64,000 nucleotides of DNA. Source: Stutzerimonas stutzeri (GTDB lineage Bacteria; Pseudomonadota; Gammaproteobacteria; Pseudomonadales; Pseudomonadaceae). The notes below the pieces were generated by a model. That model ran no database searches. It worked only from the letters and a program-made list of their open reading frames with translations, and was not told the origin of the DNA. Shown piece after piece: positions 28,915 to 37,992 of this stretch (positions within the stretch are counted from its first letter, which is position 1; every line of letters begins with the position of its first letter). Where the stretch lies: positions 682,001 to 746,000 of the forward strand of contig CP077641.1 in assembly GCA_019056435.1 (NCBI GenBank), given 5' to 3'. A program made the position numbers and the translations under genes.

Positions 28915-29661
28915 ATGCATCATCGCAAATGGATATGGATGGTGACCTTCCTGATCAGCTGCTTTTCGGCCCTGATCAACCCGGCGCAGGCTCAGTCGTT
29001 CGCCGCCCTCGAAGGGATGCAGATCCACGCCAACCGCGCCACCAGCAGCCTGCTGCTGTATCGCGGCGAAGGCTTTCAGAAAAGTCATCTGGCACGGATG
29101 GAGCAGGATCTGCAGACGCTCGCCGCGACGGTCAGCGCGTTCCCCGATGCGAGCCCTGAACTGCTCGAGCGCCACCAGGCGCTGCAGACGCTTCTGCGAG
29201 AGGGCGCCGCCTTTGGTCGCGAAGAAGACGACATGCCCTGGGGCTGGCCGCTGGAGATGAGCAAGGCGCTACGCGACTTCCTAACCGCCGTGCGCAGCCA
29301 GCAAGGGGCCGACGCGCATGCCGAGCTGCCGGCGAAGGTCGAGTACCTCACCGTGCAATACCTCAGCCGCGCCTATGTCGGCTCGTTCGAAACGGCGCGC
29401 GAGCAACCGGATACCTACCTCGGCCAGGATGAACGGCGCCTGGTGCCCGCGATCGACGCGCAACTCGCGGCATTGGACGGCAAATCCGACCCGGCCATCG
29501 CCAAGCTGAAGGCGCGCTGGAGCTTTCTCAAGGTCGCGCTGGAAGACATGAACAGTGGCAACAACAGCTTCAACACCGCCTCGGGGCGCCCCTTCGCGCC
29601 GATCATGGTTGACCGCCATGCGCGTGGCCTGAGCGAGCAGTGGATGGCGCTGGCGCGCTGA
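28915..29661 (+). CDS. Uncharacterised periplasmic protein
   Basis: 248 residues from the ATG at 28915, behind AAAAGGAG. A Sec signal peptide (HHRKWIWMVTFLISCFSALI, cleavage near PAQAQS) precedes a soluble, mostly helical domain with regular Leu spacing, no cysteines after the leader and no membrane helix. I do not recognise a family; the distribution of charged helices suggests a helical bundle. Convergent with the DUF962 gene, the two stop codons being directly adjacent. Confidence 0.75.
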   Translation: MHHRKWIWMVTFLISCFSALINPAQAQSFAALEGMQIHANRATSSLLLYRGEGFQKSHLARMEQDLQTLAATVSAFPDASPELLERHQALQTLLREGAAFGREEDDMPWGWPLEMSKALRDFLTAVRSQQGADAHAELPAKVEYLTVQYLSRAYVGSFETAREQPDTYLGQDERRLVPAIDAQLAALDGKSDPAIAKLKARWSFLKVALEDMNSGNNSFNTASGRPFAPIMVDRHARGLSEQWMALAR

Positions 29662-30192
29662 TCAGCGCTGCGCAGTCGGCCCAAGCGGACGCGGCCGCAC
29701 GGGCCCGACCCGCGCCTCGATGACCTGCCGCAAGGGTTCACGCAGTCCCAGCATGAACCCCAGCTCCGCCGCGACGAACAGCGGCCCGATGATCAGCCCG
29801 CTGAGGTCGTCGACGAATGCGGGCTTGCGGCCCTCGAAATAGTGCCCGACGAACTGAATCGCCCAACCGACCACGAACAGCCCGAGGCCCGCACCTAACC
29901 ACACACCCGTCGGCCGCTGCGCGAGCCCCGCGCCCACCCAGACGCATAGCGCCAGCACCAGCGCCATCAGCACGGCGTAGCGCAGGTCGAGTCGCAGATA
30001 GAAGAGGATCGCCAGCGCCGCCGCCAACACGGCCGGGCTGAGCCAGAAGCCGAGGAGCTCGGCACCTGGGCGGGACAGCAGGATCGCCACCGCCAGCACG
30101 ATCATGGGGATGCCGATGAAATGGCTGAGCAGATTGCGCGGGTCGCGGTGGTAGGCCGCGTATTGAGCAAGGTGGTCGGTGAGGGTCTTCAT
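29662..30192 (-). CDS. Mpo1-like (DUF962/YGL010w) membrane protein
   Basis: 176 residues with the N-terminal signature YAAYHRDPRNLLSHFIGIPMI and a central QFVGHYFEGRKPAFVDDLSG. Four to five membrane helices. The yeast homologue Mpo1 is an iron-dependent 2-hydroxy fatty acid alpha-dioxygenase; the conserved histidines (HRD, SHFIG, GHYFEGR) fit metal binding. Bacterial function is not established. Confidence 0.85.
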   Translation of the reverse strand: MKTLTDHLAQYAAYHRDPRNLLSHFIGIPMIVLAVAILLSRPGAELLGFWLSPAVLAAALAILFYLRLDLRYAVLMALVLALCVWVGAGLAQRPTGVWLGAGLGLFVVGWAIQFVGHYFEGRKPAFVDDLSGLIIGPLFVAAELGFMLGLREPLRQVIEARVGPVRPRPLGPTAQR

Positions 30193-30285
30193 GGCGCACT
30201 CCAGTTGGCCTGCCTACGAGTTTAGCCAGCCGAACACAGCCAGCCATCGCCGCGCCCCGCCAAACAGCAGGGCGCTTGTGCCATC

Positions 30286-31854
30286 TCAGGGCTCGGGTCG
30301 ATAGCCCAGGCGCAAGCCGCCCCAGTGCCGACCGAGGACCGTGATCGGAACAGAAATGTCGTGCATCAACTCGCCGGTGTCACGGCTGTAGGTCTGCAGC
30401 AGCACCTTGCGCTGGTGACTGCCGCATCGGCCACCGGTGCGGTCGTTGAACAACCGCTTGCTGCGGCTGCGCACCCGATCGACCGCCGGATCACCCGTCG
30501 GCGGCTGGCTGAAAGCGCGGTTATGCGTGGGCACGTAGCCGTCCGGGGTGGTCGCAATGGCGTAGATCAGCGCCTCGTTCTGCCCGAGCAGCGGCTCCTG
30601 GATGTCCGGCAGCACCTGGTCGGCGTAGCGATCGAAACGGGTGTGGTAGCGCACCGGGTCGGTACCAGGTTGGGCCTGGTAGTTGCGATCGAACAGGTCC
30701 TCGACGGTCAGCCTGCCGGCGGCCAGGTCCGCCTCGAATCGAGCGGCAATGGCGGCAGCGCCTTCGCGGGCCAGGTCGAAGATGCGCTGGTGATAGGCGT
30801 CGAGCTGGACCTCGGCCAGCTGTTCGCTGACGGCCTCGGCCTGGCCGACGAGATTCTCCGCCGCTTTTTCCAGCTGCCGGGTCTGCGTTTCGCTGTCCAG
30901 CGCGTCGCTGCGCAACTGTTCCAGCGCGACGAAAAGCTGCGCCAGTCGTTCATGGTTACTGGCGGTGCCAGCGGTGATTTCGGCGACTTGCGTCTCGACG
31001 TCGACGGCCAGTTCAGCGATGCCGGTCAGCTGACTGCCGGTGGTCGCGATCTGCTGCGCCGCCTCATCCAGCGCTTGTGCCTGGCGGTGGATGTGGCTGA
31101 CAACCGCCTGGCTCTGCTCGCGAATGTCACCGACCATCCGCCCCACTTCTTCTGTTGCGCTGCTGGTGCGACCCGCCAGGTTGCGCACTTCATCGGCGAC
31201 AACGGCAAAGCCCCGCCCGGCCTCACCGGCGCGCGCTGCCTCTATGGCAGCGTTGAGCGCAAGCAGGTTGGTCTGACTGGCAATGGACTGGATCACGTCG
31301 GTGATCTGGCGGATCTCCTCGGTGCGCGCCGACAGGCCGTCCAGCAGCTCGCGGCTGGATTGCGTCTGGGCACTGAGCTGCTGCATCCGCTCGATGGCCT
31401 GCAGCAGGTCGGCACGCCCACTGTCGCTGCGGCTGCGGACCGCCTGGGCAGCGTCGAGCGCGTGGCGCGCCCGGTCTGCGCTCTGCTGCTCGGTCTCGGT
31501 CATCGCCTGCGCGCCGTCGGCAATCTCGCCGATGGCCGCCAATTGGGATGTCAGCCGCGCCGCGAGTTGTTCGGCGCTGAAGGAAACCTGCGCCGCCGAC
31601 AGGGCGTTGTGGCAGGTATGTCGAGACAAGGTCCGGCTCAGATCGGTAAAGCCGTCGCTGTTCGCCCCAGCGTTCAGCGTCTCCCCCAGTTGACCGCGCC
31701 ACGGCCCCAGCCAGGGCCACAGAGCCAGCAGCAGAACGGACGCGGCGGTGAGCGCGAAGGGCAGCGCCATCCAGGTATGGAACAGCAGCAGCGCGATCAG
31801 GGCGCCCGCATGGAGCAGGCAGGCCCAGCGATGACGGCGGAAGGCAGGGCGCAT
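30286..31854 (-). CDS. Methyl-accepting chemotaxis protein with a C-terminal sensor-like domain
   Basis: 522 residues from the ATG at 31852-31854. Two close N-terminal membrane helices ([36 protein letters not shown]) leave no periplasmic sensor. The signalling domain lies at ~120-330 and includes [20 protein letters not shown] and the hairpin [16 protein letters not shown]. After it come ~150 residues ([50 protein letters not shown]) that resemble a Cache/PAS-like input domain, here at the C-terminus. Input would therefore be cytoplasmic. No che genes are nearby. Confidence 0.87.
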   Translation of the reverse strand: MRPAFRRHRWACLLHAGALIALLLFHTWMALPFALTAASVLLLALWPWLGPWRGQLGETLNAGANSDGFTDLSRTLSRHTCHNALSAAQVSFSAEQLAARLTSQLAAIGEIADGAQAMTETEQQSADRARHALDAAQAVRSRSDSGRADLLQAIERMQQLSAQTQSSRELLDGLSARTEEIRQITDVIQSIASQTNLLALNAAIEAARAGEAGRGFAVVADEVRNLAGRTSSATEEVGRMVGDIREQSQAVVSHIHRQAQALDEAAQQIATTGSQLTGIAELAVDVETQVAEITAGTASNHERLAQLFVALEQLRSDALDSETQTRQLEKAAENLVGQAEAVSEQLAEVQLDAYHQRIFDLAREGAAAIAARFEADLAAGRLTVEDLFDRNYQAQPGTDPVRYHTRFDRYADQVLPDIQEPLLGQNEALIYAIATTPDGYVPTHNRAFSQPPTGDPAVDRVRSRSKRLFNDRTGGRCGSHQRKVLLQTYSRDTGELMHDISVPITVLGRHWGGLRLGYRPEP

Positions 31855-32006
31855 GGATGGCCTCTTGTTGTGTGTCGGTATGGACCGTCTTGTAGCACCT
31901 CGCCCGGACAGCGACAGCCATCCTTTGGTCGCTGGGCGAACAAGACAGGATGACAGCTTAGCGGCCGCCGCTCGCCAACCTTTAATGCCCCGCGGCGTGC
32001 ATCGGC

Positions 32007-33521
32007 CTAAGGAGCGTCCGGCGTAGCCAACGGCAATCCGAGCTGCACCCGGCGGCGCAGCCAGGGGCTGGGCCGATAGCGCGGTTCCTGCCCGTAACAT
32101 TGCTGCAGGCCTTCGAGGACGCCAAGAATGCGCGCGGGGCCGTAGTGCTCGGCGAACCCGAGCGGCCCCTTCGGATACCCCAGGGCGACCTGTACGGCAC
32201 GGTCGAGTGTCGGCAGGCTGGCGATGCCCTTCTGAGCGATCTCGCACCCCAGGTTGACGATGCTGGCGATGACCCGCTGACTGACGAAACCGGGCGAGTC
32301 GTTGATGACCTCCACCGGCACGCCATCGCAGCTCAACGCCTGGCGTGCCTGTGCCTCCAGCGCCGGGTCGAGTGCCGGCTGACGCATCAGCACACGGCGC
32401 TTGTCGAGGTCGCTGAAACAATCGAGCGCCAGGGTCCGCTGGCCCGGCAGCCCGAGGCGCGCAATGCGCTGGCTGGCATCCTCGCCCAGCGGCGTAATCA
32501 GGCAAATCGCCCGCTCGGAAGGCACTTCGCCGCTTTCCAGCACTGCACCGGCTTGCTGCAGCACGGCACCGATACGCCCGCGCAGCTCGGGGTCGAGGCT
32601 GTCGAGCCAGAACGGGCGGTCCAGCCGCACCGGTTCGTGCTGCGGCTCGGGGCTGCGCAGCTGTTGGCCGTTCTCGTAGCGGTAGTAACCCTGGCCGGTC
32701 TTGCGCCCGAGCAACCCCGCCGCAACACGCTGCGCCGCCAGGTACGAAGGCGTATAGCGCGGGTCCTGGTAGAACTGGTCGTGTACCGATTCCATCACGG
32801 CATGCGAGATGTCCAGGCCGGTCAGGTCGAACAGCTCGAACGGGCCCATGCGAAAGCCTGGCCCGTCGCGCAGGATCCGGTCGATCTGCTCGGGCGTCGC
32901 GATGCCTTCGCTGAGGATGCGCTGCGCTTCGGTGCCATAGGCTCGACCCGCATGATTGACGATAAAGCCGGGCGTGTCGGGGGTTACGGCGGGGAAATGT
33001 CCGGCATGCTCGGCCAGTTGCACCAGACGGTCAACCACCATCGCCGCGGTCCGCTCGCCGCGCACGACCTCGACCAGTTTCATCAGCGGGACGGGGTTGA
33101 AGAAGTGGAACCCGGCCACGCGCTCTGGGTGTGCGCAGGCGCTGGCGATACGGGTGACGGACAGGGACGAGGTGTTGGTCGCCAGAATTGCCTCGACGGA
33201 CACCAGACGCTCGAGCTCGGCAAACAGCCGCTGCTTGGCCTCGAGGTCCTCGATGATCGCCTCGATCAGCAGGTCGCAGCCGGCCAGTTCATCAAGACGG
33301 TGGGCTGGCTGCATGCGCGCGACCACGGCTTCCAGCGTCTCGGCGGTCATCCGTCCCTTGGCGACACTGCGCTCGAGCAACTCACGGTTGAACTGCAACG
33401 CCTGATCGATGGCTACGGGGCGGCTATCATGCAGCCAGACCTGATGGCCGGCGCTAGCGAACAGCTGTGCGATGCCGCGCCCCATGGCGCCAGAACCGAT
33501 GATGCCGATGCGAATGTTCAT
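32007..33521 (-). CDS. 3-hydroxyacyl-CoA dehydrogenase (PaaH/PaaC-like, tandem domains)
   Basis: 504 residues. NAD-binding [21 protein letters not shown], catalytic His in [19 protein letters not shown], and a first C-terminal domain ([20 protein letters not shown]) followed by a second, partial HCDH C-domain ([20 protein letters not shown]). This tandem form of ~500 residues is typical of PaaH-type enzymes that oxidise 3-hydroxyadipyl-CoA or 3-hydroxybutyryl-CoA. It is alone here, without other beta-oxidation or phenylacetate genes, and divergent from a thioesterase. Confidence 0.9.
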   Translation of the reverse strand: MNIRIGIIGSGAMGRGIAQLFASAGHQVWLHDSRPVAIDQALQFNRELLERSVAKGRMTAETLEAVVARMQPAHRLDELAGCDLLIEAIIEDLEAKQRLFAELERLVSVEAILATNTSSLSVTRIASACAHPERVAGFHFFNPVPLMKLVEVVRGERTAAMVVDRLVQLAEHAGHFPAVTPDTPGFIVNHAGRAYGTEAQRILSEGIATPEQIDRILRDGPGFRMGPFELFDLTGLDISHAVMESVHDQFYQDPRYTPSYLAAQRVAAGLLGRKTGQGYYRYENGQQLRSPEPQHEPVRLDRPFWLDSLDPELRGRIGAVLQQAGAVLESGEVPSERAICLITPLGEDASQRIARLGLPGQRTLALDCFSDLDKRRVLMRQPALDPALEAQARQALSCDGVPVEVINDSPGFVSQRVIASIVNLGCEIAQKGIASLPTLDRAVQVALGYPKGPLGFAEHYGPARILGVLEGLQQCYGQEPRYRPSPWLRRRVQLGLPLATPDAP

Positions 33522-33544
33522 GCCGCCTCCGGTTACATTTCATA

Positions 33545-33570
33545 TTCCGCAGAGCGGAACATCATTCCGC
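33545..33570. promoter_or_regulatory. Palindromic operator between the HADH and thioesterase genes
   Basis: TTCCGC-AGA-GCGGAA (33545-33559) is a perfect dyad, and an extra half-site, ATTCCGC, follows at 33564-33570, 20 bases from the first. This form resembles operators of IclR-type aromatic-catabolism regulators. It lies 24-49 bases before the HADH start and ~65-90 bases before the thioesterase start. The regulator is not in the immediate neighbourhood. Confidence 0.5.
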
Positions 33571-33633
33571 CTAATTGACCAGAAGCCTAAAGACTGCCAG
33601 TCTCGTCCGCAACCCACCCCGCGACGCCAAGCC

Positions 33634-34080
33634 ATGCCCGCATCGGATTATTGTCCCGCCACGCTGCAACAGGTCCAGGCCTCCGTGACCGGCTTCTTCC
33701 AGGAGGTTGGTTGCGAGCTGCTCGCCTATGGCGCCGACCACGCCACCGTCGGTTTGAGCCTGACGGCACAGCACCTGAACAATGCCAGCACCTTGCACGG
33801 TGGCGTCATGGCCACGCTGATGGATGTCGCCATGGGTCTGTGCGGTACCTGGGAGGCGGACCCGGCGCAACGACGGGTTGCCATCACGCTGTCGATGAGC
33901 CTCAATTTCAGCGCCCCGGCGCGGGTGGGCAGCCACGTACGTGCGGTCGCACGGTGCCGGTCCTCCGGCAACAAGGTCTTCATGGCCGGCTGCGACCTGC
34001 TGGACCAGGACGACCGCCTGATCGCCTTTGGCGAAGGCGTGTTCAAGCGCGGCGCGCTGCGCACCGAGCTACCCGTCTAG
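33634..34080 (+). CDS. PaaI family thioesterase
   Basis: 148 residues from the ATG at 33634 (MPASDYCPATLQQVQASV). Hotdog fold with LNNASTLHGGVMATLMDVAMG (catalytic region HGG...D), LSMSLNFSAPARVGSHVRAVAR and CDLLDQDDRLIAFGEGVFKR. Hydrolyses aryl- or acyl-CoA thioesters. The stop codon TAG is directly followed by the ATG of the next gene, so the two are coupled. Confidence 0.85.
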   Translation: MPASDYCPATLQQVQASVTGFFQEVGCELLAYGADHATVGLSLTAQHLNNASTLHGGVMATLMDVAMGLCGTWEADPAQRRVAITLSMSLNFSAPARVGSHVRAVARCRSSGNKVFMAGCDLLDQDDRLIAFGEGVFKRGALRTELPV

Positions 34081-35421
34081 ATGACCACCCTGCTACCGCT
34101 GGCGCTGGCTTTCGAGTTGCTCGCCCTGCTGACACGCTGGCAGCCGTTGAGCGTGGCCAGCGGCTCGATGCTGATGCTGTTCTTCCTCTGGCATTGGCGC
34201 TCGCTGATGCCCTACCCGCGCCGGCTCGGCCTGGTGACCCTGGCGTTGCTGGGTTACTGGCTGGCCAGCGGCGCGGCCGAGCCCGCGCAGGCAGCACGGA
34301 TGCTGTCCTCCGCTGCCTACTATGCGGCGTTCATCGGGGCGCTCGGCCTCATGCATTGCCTGGTCCGGCGGCTGCACCAGCTCAGCGAACTGCATCGCTT
34401 GCTGCTATCCGGACCTCGCGCCTGGCTCTACCCAGCGTACCTGGCGAGCACGTTCGCCATCAGTTCGATCGTCAGCTTCGGCATGCTCAATCTGGTCTGC
34501 GGCTCGCTGGACCGACATCTGAACCGAGGCCACTACAGCGACACCCAGCGCCGCGAAGGCCAGCGCGGTGTCATGGTCGTGGCGTTGCGGGGCTTCGCGC
34601 TGGTGCCGTTGCTCGCGCCGACCAGCGTCGCCGTGGCAATTCTCACCCGCGAGCTGCCCGGCCTGAGCTGGAGCATGTTGTTGCCGTACGGCGCCCTGGG
34701 CGGGCTGTGCTTGTTGCTGGTCGGCTGGCCGGCCGAGAACCGTCGACTCCAGCAGTTGTGCGATCGATCCCCGCCGGATCATAGCGACGGCCCGGCAGCA
34801 CCGGCCGGATTCGGGGGGCTGCTGGTCGGCAGCCTGATCGGCATCCTGCTGATCGCGGTGCTGGCGGCGACTACCTGGCTCTCGGCGACCCAGGCGGCCA
34901 TGCTCCTGGTGCCGCTTGCGGTGGTGCTGATACTGCTCTGGCAAGGCACCGGGCTGCGTCAGGTGGCGCGGGAGGTCAGCGACACCCTCGTGGGCATGCG
35001 CAACGAAACCTTCATTTTCGCCAGCTCCGCCCTGCTCGCCGGGCTGGTCGCAGCGCTGCTACCTGTTCACCACCTGGCCGCGCACCTCGGAGCGACGCCC
35101 TTGGCGCTGTTCGGGCTCGGTAGCCTTGGCGCGCTGGGTGTAATGCTCCTCGCCCTGCTTGGCGTCGCCCCGATCATTTCGCTGAACCTGTGCGCGGCGC
35201 TGCTGGCCCAGCTCGCAAGTCAGGGCGTCGATGTGATGCAACCTGCGGTGGCCCTGTTGTTCGGCTTCTCGCTGGCAATGCTGTTGTCGCCCTATGGGCC
35301 GTCGGCCTTGCTGCTGGCACGCCATGCCCAGTTGTCGCCCTGGCGGATCGCCTTCGGCTGGAACGGACGTTTCGTCCTCGGCGTGCTCGGACCCTTGCTG
35401 CTCCTGCCGCTGCTGGCTTAG
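34081..35421 (+). CDS. Polytopic membrane protein, putative transporter of unknown function
   Basis: 446 residues with about ten to eleven hydrophobic helices in two halves separated by a hydrophilic loop near residues 220-245 (ENRRLQQLCDRSPPDHSDGP). Helical hairpins such as LAPTSVAVAILTRELP and LLSPYGPSALLLARH recall the ion-transporter (IT/CitM-ArsB) superfamily, where short Pro/Gly-rich re-entrant loops bind substrate. No closer family recognised. Starts immediately at the preceding stop codon (TAGATG), so it is translated with the thioesterase. Convergent with radC, 3 bp apart. Confidence 0.7.
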   Translation: MTTLLPLALAFELLALLTRWQPLSVASGSMLMLFFLWHWRSLMPYPRRLGLVTLALLGYWLASGAAEPAQAARMLSSAAYYAAFIGALGLMHCLVRRLHQLSELHRLLLSGPRAWLYPAYLASTFAISSIVSFGMLNLVCGSLDRHLNRGHYSDTQRREGQRGVMVVALRGFALVPLLAPTSVAVAILTRELPGLSWSMLLPYGALGGLCLLLVGWPAENRRLQQLCDRSPPDHSDGPAAPAGFGGLLVGSLIGILLIAVLAATTWLSATQAAMLLVPLAVVLILLWQGTGLRQVAREVSDTLVGMRNETFIFASSALLAGLVAALLPVHHLAAHLGATPLALFGLGSLGALGVMLLALLGVAPIISLNLCAALLAQLASQGVDVMQPAVALLFGFSLAMLLSPYGPSALLLARHAQLSPWRIAFGWNGRFVLGVLGPLLLLPLLA

Positions 35422-35424
35422 GGG

Positions 35425-36099
35425 CTACATCCAGCCGTGCTCGGCCATCGACAGCGGCTCGCCGTCACCGACGATGAAATGATCGAGTACGCGCACATCG
35501 ACCGACGCCAGTGCATCGGTTAGTCGGCGGGTGAGATGCCGGTCCGCCTGGCTCGGCTCGGCGACGCCCGAGGGGTGGTTATGCGTCAGGATCAGGGCCG
35601 CCGCGTTATGCGCCAGCGCGCGCTTGACGACCTGCCGCGGGTAAACGCTGGCGCCGTCGATGGTCCCGTGGAAGAGCACCTCGAAGGCCAGCACCCGGTG
35701 CTTGGAATCGAGAAACAGGCACGCAAAGAGCTCGTGTGGCTCATGGCGCAGGCGAGCCTTGAGGTAGTCCCGCACCGCTTGCGGACTTTCGAGCGCCGAA
35801 TCACGCCGGATACGCTCGGCAAGGTGTCGCCGGCCCATCTCCAGTACGGCCTGCAGCTGGGCGAACTTCGCCGGCCCCAAGCCCAGGTGACAGCTGAACG
35901 CGGCAAGATCGCTTTCCAGTAGCGCGCGCAGGCTGCCGAATTCGGTAAGCAGGTGTCGGGCGAGGTCCACCGCGCTCTTGCCGGCGACGCCAGTGCGCAG
36001 GAATATCGCCAGCAACTCCGCATCCGACAGCATTGCCGCGCCCTGCTCCAACAGCTTTTCCCGCGGGCGCTCCGCCGCAGGCCAGTCCCTTATGCTCAT
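35425..36099 (-). CDS. radC: RadC family JAB/MPN domain protein
   Basis: 224 residues. N-terminal helix-hairpin-helix part ([20 protein letters not shown]) and the JAMM metal motif: Glu in [21 protein letters not shown]-like [20 protein letters not shown] and the downstream Asp. Originally linked to DNA repair but now regarded as a JAB-domain hydrolase of uncertain role. Divergent from coaBC, as in other gammaproteobacteria. Confidence 0.95.
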   Translation of the reverse strand: MSIRDWPAAERPREKLLEQGAAMLSDAELLAIFLRTGVAGKSAVDLARHLLTEFGSLRALLESDLAAFSCHLGLGPAKFAQLQAVLEMGRRHLAERIRRDSALESPQAVRDYLKARLRHEPHELFACLFLDSKHRVLAFEVLFHGTIDGASVYPRQVVKRALAHNAAALILTHNHPSGVAEPSQADRHLTRRLTDALASVDVRVLDHFIVGDGEPLSMAEHGWM

Positions 36100-36218
36100 G
36101 TTTCCTCCCTGTCGAGCATGCCCCTCGTCCTGTAGGGGCGCTGTGCTATCTTAGCGGCCTTTTATCGACGGCAACCGGCACGCGCCGGAACCAGTTCTCA
36201 CCGTAAAAAGGCAGGCCT

Positions 36219-37427
36219 ATGCAGCGGCTTTATCGGAAACGCATCGTCTTGGGCGTCGGCGGCGGTATTGCGGCCTACAAGAGTGCCGAGCTGGTGCGCC
36301 GGCTCCGCGACCACGGCGCCGAGGTGCGGGTCGTCATGACCAGCGGGGGCCGGGAGTTCATCACCCCGCTGACGCTCCAGGCGCTGTCCGGCCATCCCGT
36401 CCACCTGGACCTGCTCGACCCTGCCGCCGAAGCGGCCATGGGGCATATCGAGCTGGCGCGCTGGGCCGATCTGGTACTGGTCGCACCGGCCACCGCCGAC
36501 CTTATCGCGCGCCTGGCCCAGGGCGTGGCCAACGACCTGCTCACGACCCTGGTGCTGGCGACCAATGCCCCGGTCGCCCTGGCGCCGGCCATGAACCAGG
36601 CCATGTGGGCCGACCCCGCGACCCAGGCCAATTGCGCGCTCCTGCAGCAGCGCGGCATCCGCCTGTTCGGCCCGGCCTCTGGCAGCCAGGCCTGCGGGGA
36701 TGTCGGCCTTGGCCGTATGCTCGAGCCTGACGACCTGGCACAGGCCACCGCCGACTGCTTCGAGCGCAATCTGCTGACCGGCAAGCACCTGCTTATCACC
36801 GCTGGGCCGACCCAGGAAAACATCGACCCGGTGCGCTACATCACCAACCACAGCTCCGGGAAGATGGGCTTCGCCCTGGCGGAGGCCGCCGCGGAAGCCG
36901 GCGCACGCGTGACGCTGGTCGCCGGGCCGGTGTTCCTGCCCACGCCCGATCGGGTGCAGCGCATCGATGTGGTCAGTGCCCGCGATATGCTCGCGGCCTG
37001 CGAAGCCGCGATGCCCTGCGACCTGTTCATCGCCGCAGCGGCCGTGGCCGATTACCGGCCGGAGGTCATCGCTCCACACAAACTGAAGAAGGACCCCACC
37101 AACGGCGACGGCCTGTTGCTGCAGATGGTCCGCAACCCGGACATTCTGGCGACGCTGGCCGGTCGCCCGGATCGTCCCTTCAGCGTCGGTTTCGCCGCGG
37201 AGACGGAAAACCTGCTCGAGTACGCGACCCGCAAGCTACGCGACAAAAACCTCGATCTGATCGTGGCGAACGACGTCGCCAACCCCAGCATCGGTTTCAA
37301 CAGCGAAGAAAACGCCGTCACGGTCATCGACCGCCAGCAACACGAGACACGTTTCAGCCAGGCCAGCAAAGGGCATATTGCGCGCCAGCTGATCGCCTAT
37401 ATTGCCGACCGTTATCGCCAGGGTTGA
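36219..37427 (+). CDS. coaBC: Bifunctional phosphopantothenoylcysteine decarboxylase/phosphopantothenate-cysteine ligase
   Basis: 402 residues. CoaC flavodoxin-like half: [20 protein letters not shown], the catalytic-type His of [20 protein letters not shown], and PAMNQAMW; CoaB half from ~190: [25 protein letters not shown] and the AAAVADYRP and KLKKDP motifs. Catalyses two consecutive steps of coenzyme A synthesis. Followed by dut, the standard coaBC-dut pair. Confidence 0.96.
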   Translation: MQRLYRKRIVLGVGGGIAAYKSAELVRRLRDHGAEVRVVMTSGGREFITPLTLQALSGHPVHLDLLDPAAEAAMGHIELARWADLVLVAPATADLIARLAQGVANDLLTTLVLATNAPVALAPAMNQAMWADPATQANCALLQQRGIRLFGPASGSQACGDVGLGRMLEPDDLAQATADCFERNLLTGKHLLITAGPTQENIDPVRYITNHSSGKMGFALAEAAAEAGARVTLVAGPVFLPTPDRVQRIDVVSARDMLAACEAAMPCDLFIAAAAVADYRPEVIAPHKLKKDPTNGDGLLLQMVRNPDILATLAGRPDRPFSVGFAAETENLLEYATRKLRDKNLDLIVANDVANPSIGFNSEENAVTVIDRQQHETRFSQASKGHIARQLIAYIADRYRQG

Positions 37428-37498
37428 ACGCAGCGGAACGCCTTCAGACGCCATGCGCTCCAACACGACGCCCGACCAGACACAGAACAGGCCAGAAC

Positions 37499-37954
37499 AT
37501 GCACAAGCTCCAAGCGAAAGTCCTCGACCCACGCCTTGGCCGGGATTTTCCCCTGCCCACCTACGCGACCGCTGGCTCAGCCGGATTGGACCTTCGCGCC
37601 ATGCTGCAGCAAGACCTGGTTCTCGAACCCGGACAGACCGTGCTGCTCCCAACGGGGCTTTCCATTCATATTGGTGACCCAACACTCGCCGCGCTGATCC
37701 TGCCCCGCTCGGGGCTGGGGCATAAGCACGGCATCGTTCTCGGCAATCTGGTCGGCTTGATCGACTCGGACTACCAGGGCGAGCTGATGGTGTCCTGCTG
37801 GAACCGCGGCCAGAGCAGCTTCACCATTGCGGTCGGCGAGCGCATTGCGCAGTTGATGCTGGTGCCCGTGATCCAGGCGCAGTTCGAGCTGGTGAGCGAA
37901 TTCGACAGCAGCGACCGCGGCGCGGGAGGCTTCGGCCACTCCGGCAGCCACTGA
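37499..37954 (+). CDS. dut: dUTP diphosphatase
   Basis: 151 residues from the ATG at 37499. All five dUTPase motifs visible: [48 protein letters not shown] and the C-terminal [10 protein letters not shown] arm that closes over the active site. Homotrimer; makes dUMP and keeps uracil out of DNA. 71 bp after coaBC. Confidence 0.97.
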   Translation: MHKLQAKVLDPRLGRDFPLPTYATAGSAGLDLRAMLQQDLVLEPGQTVLLPTGLSIHIGDPTLAALILPRSGLGHKHGIVLGNLVGLIDSDYQGELMVSCWNRGQSSFTIAVGERIAQLMLVPVIQAQFELVSEFDSSDRGAGGFGHSGSH

Positions 37955-37992
37955 GACCGATCTCGTCTTTTAAGGATGAACCGAGAAGCTCC

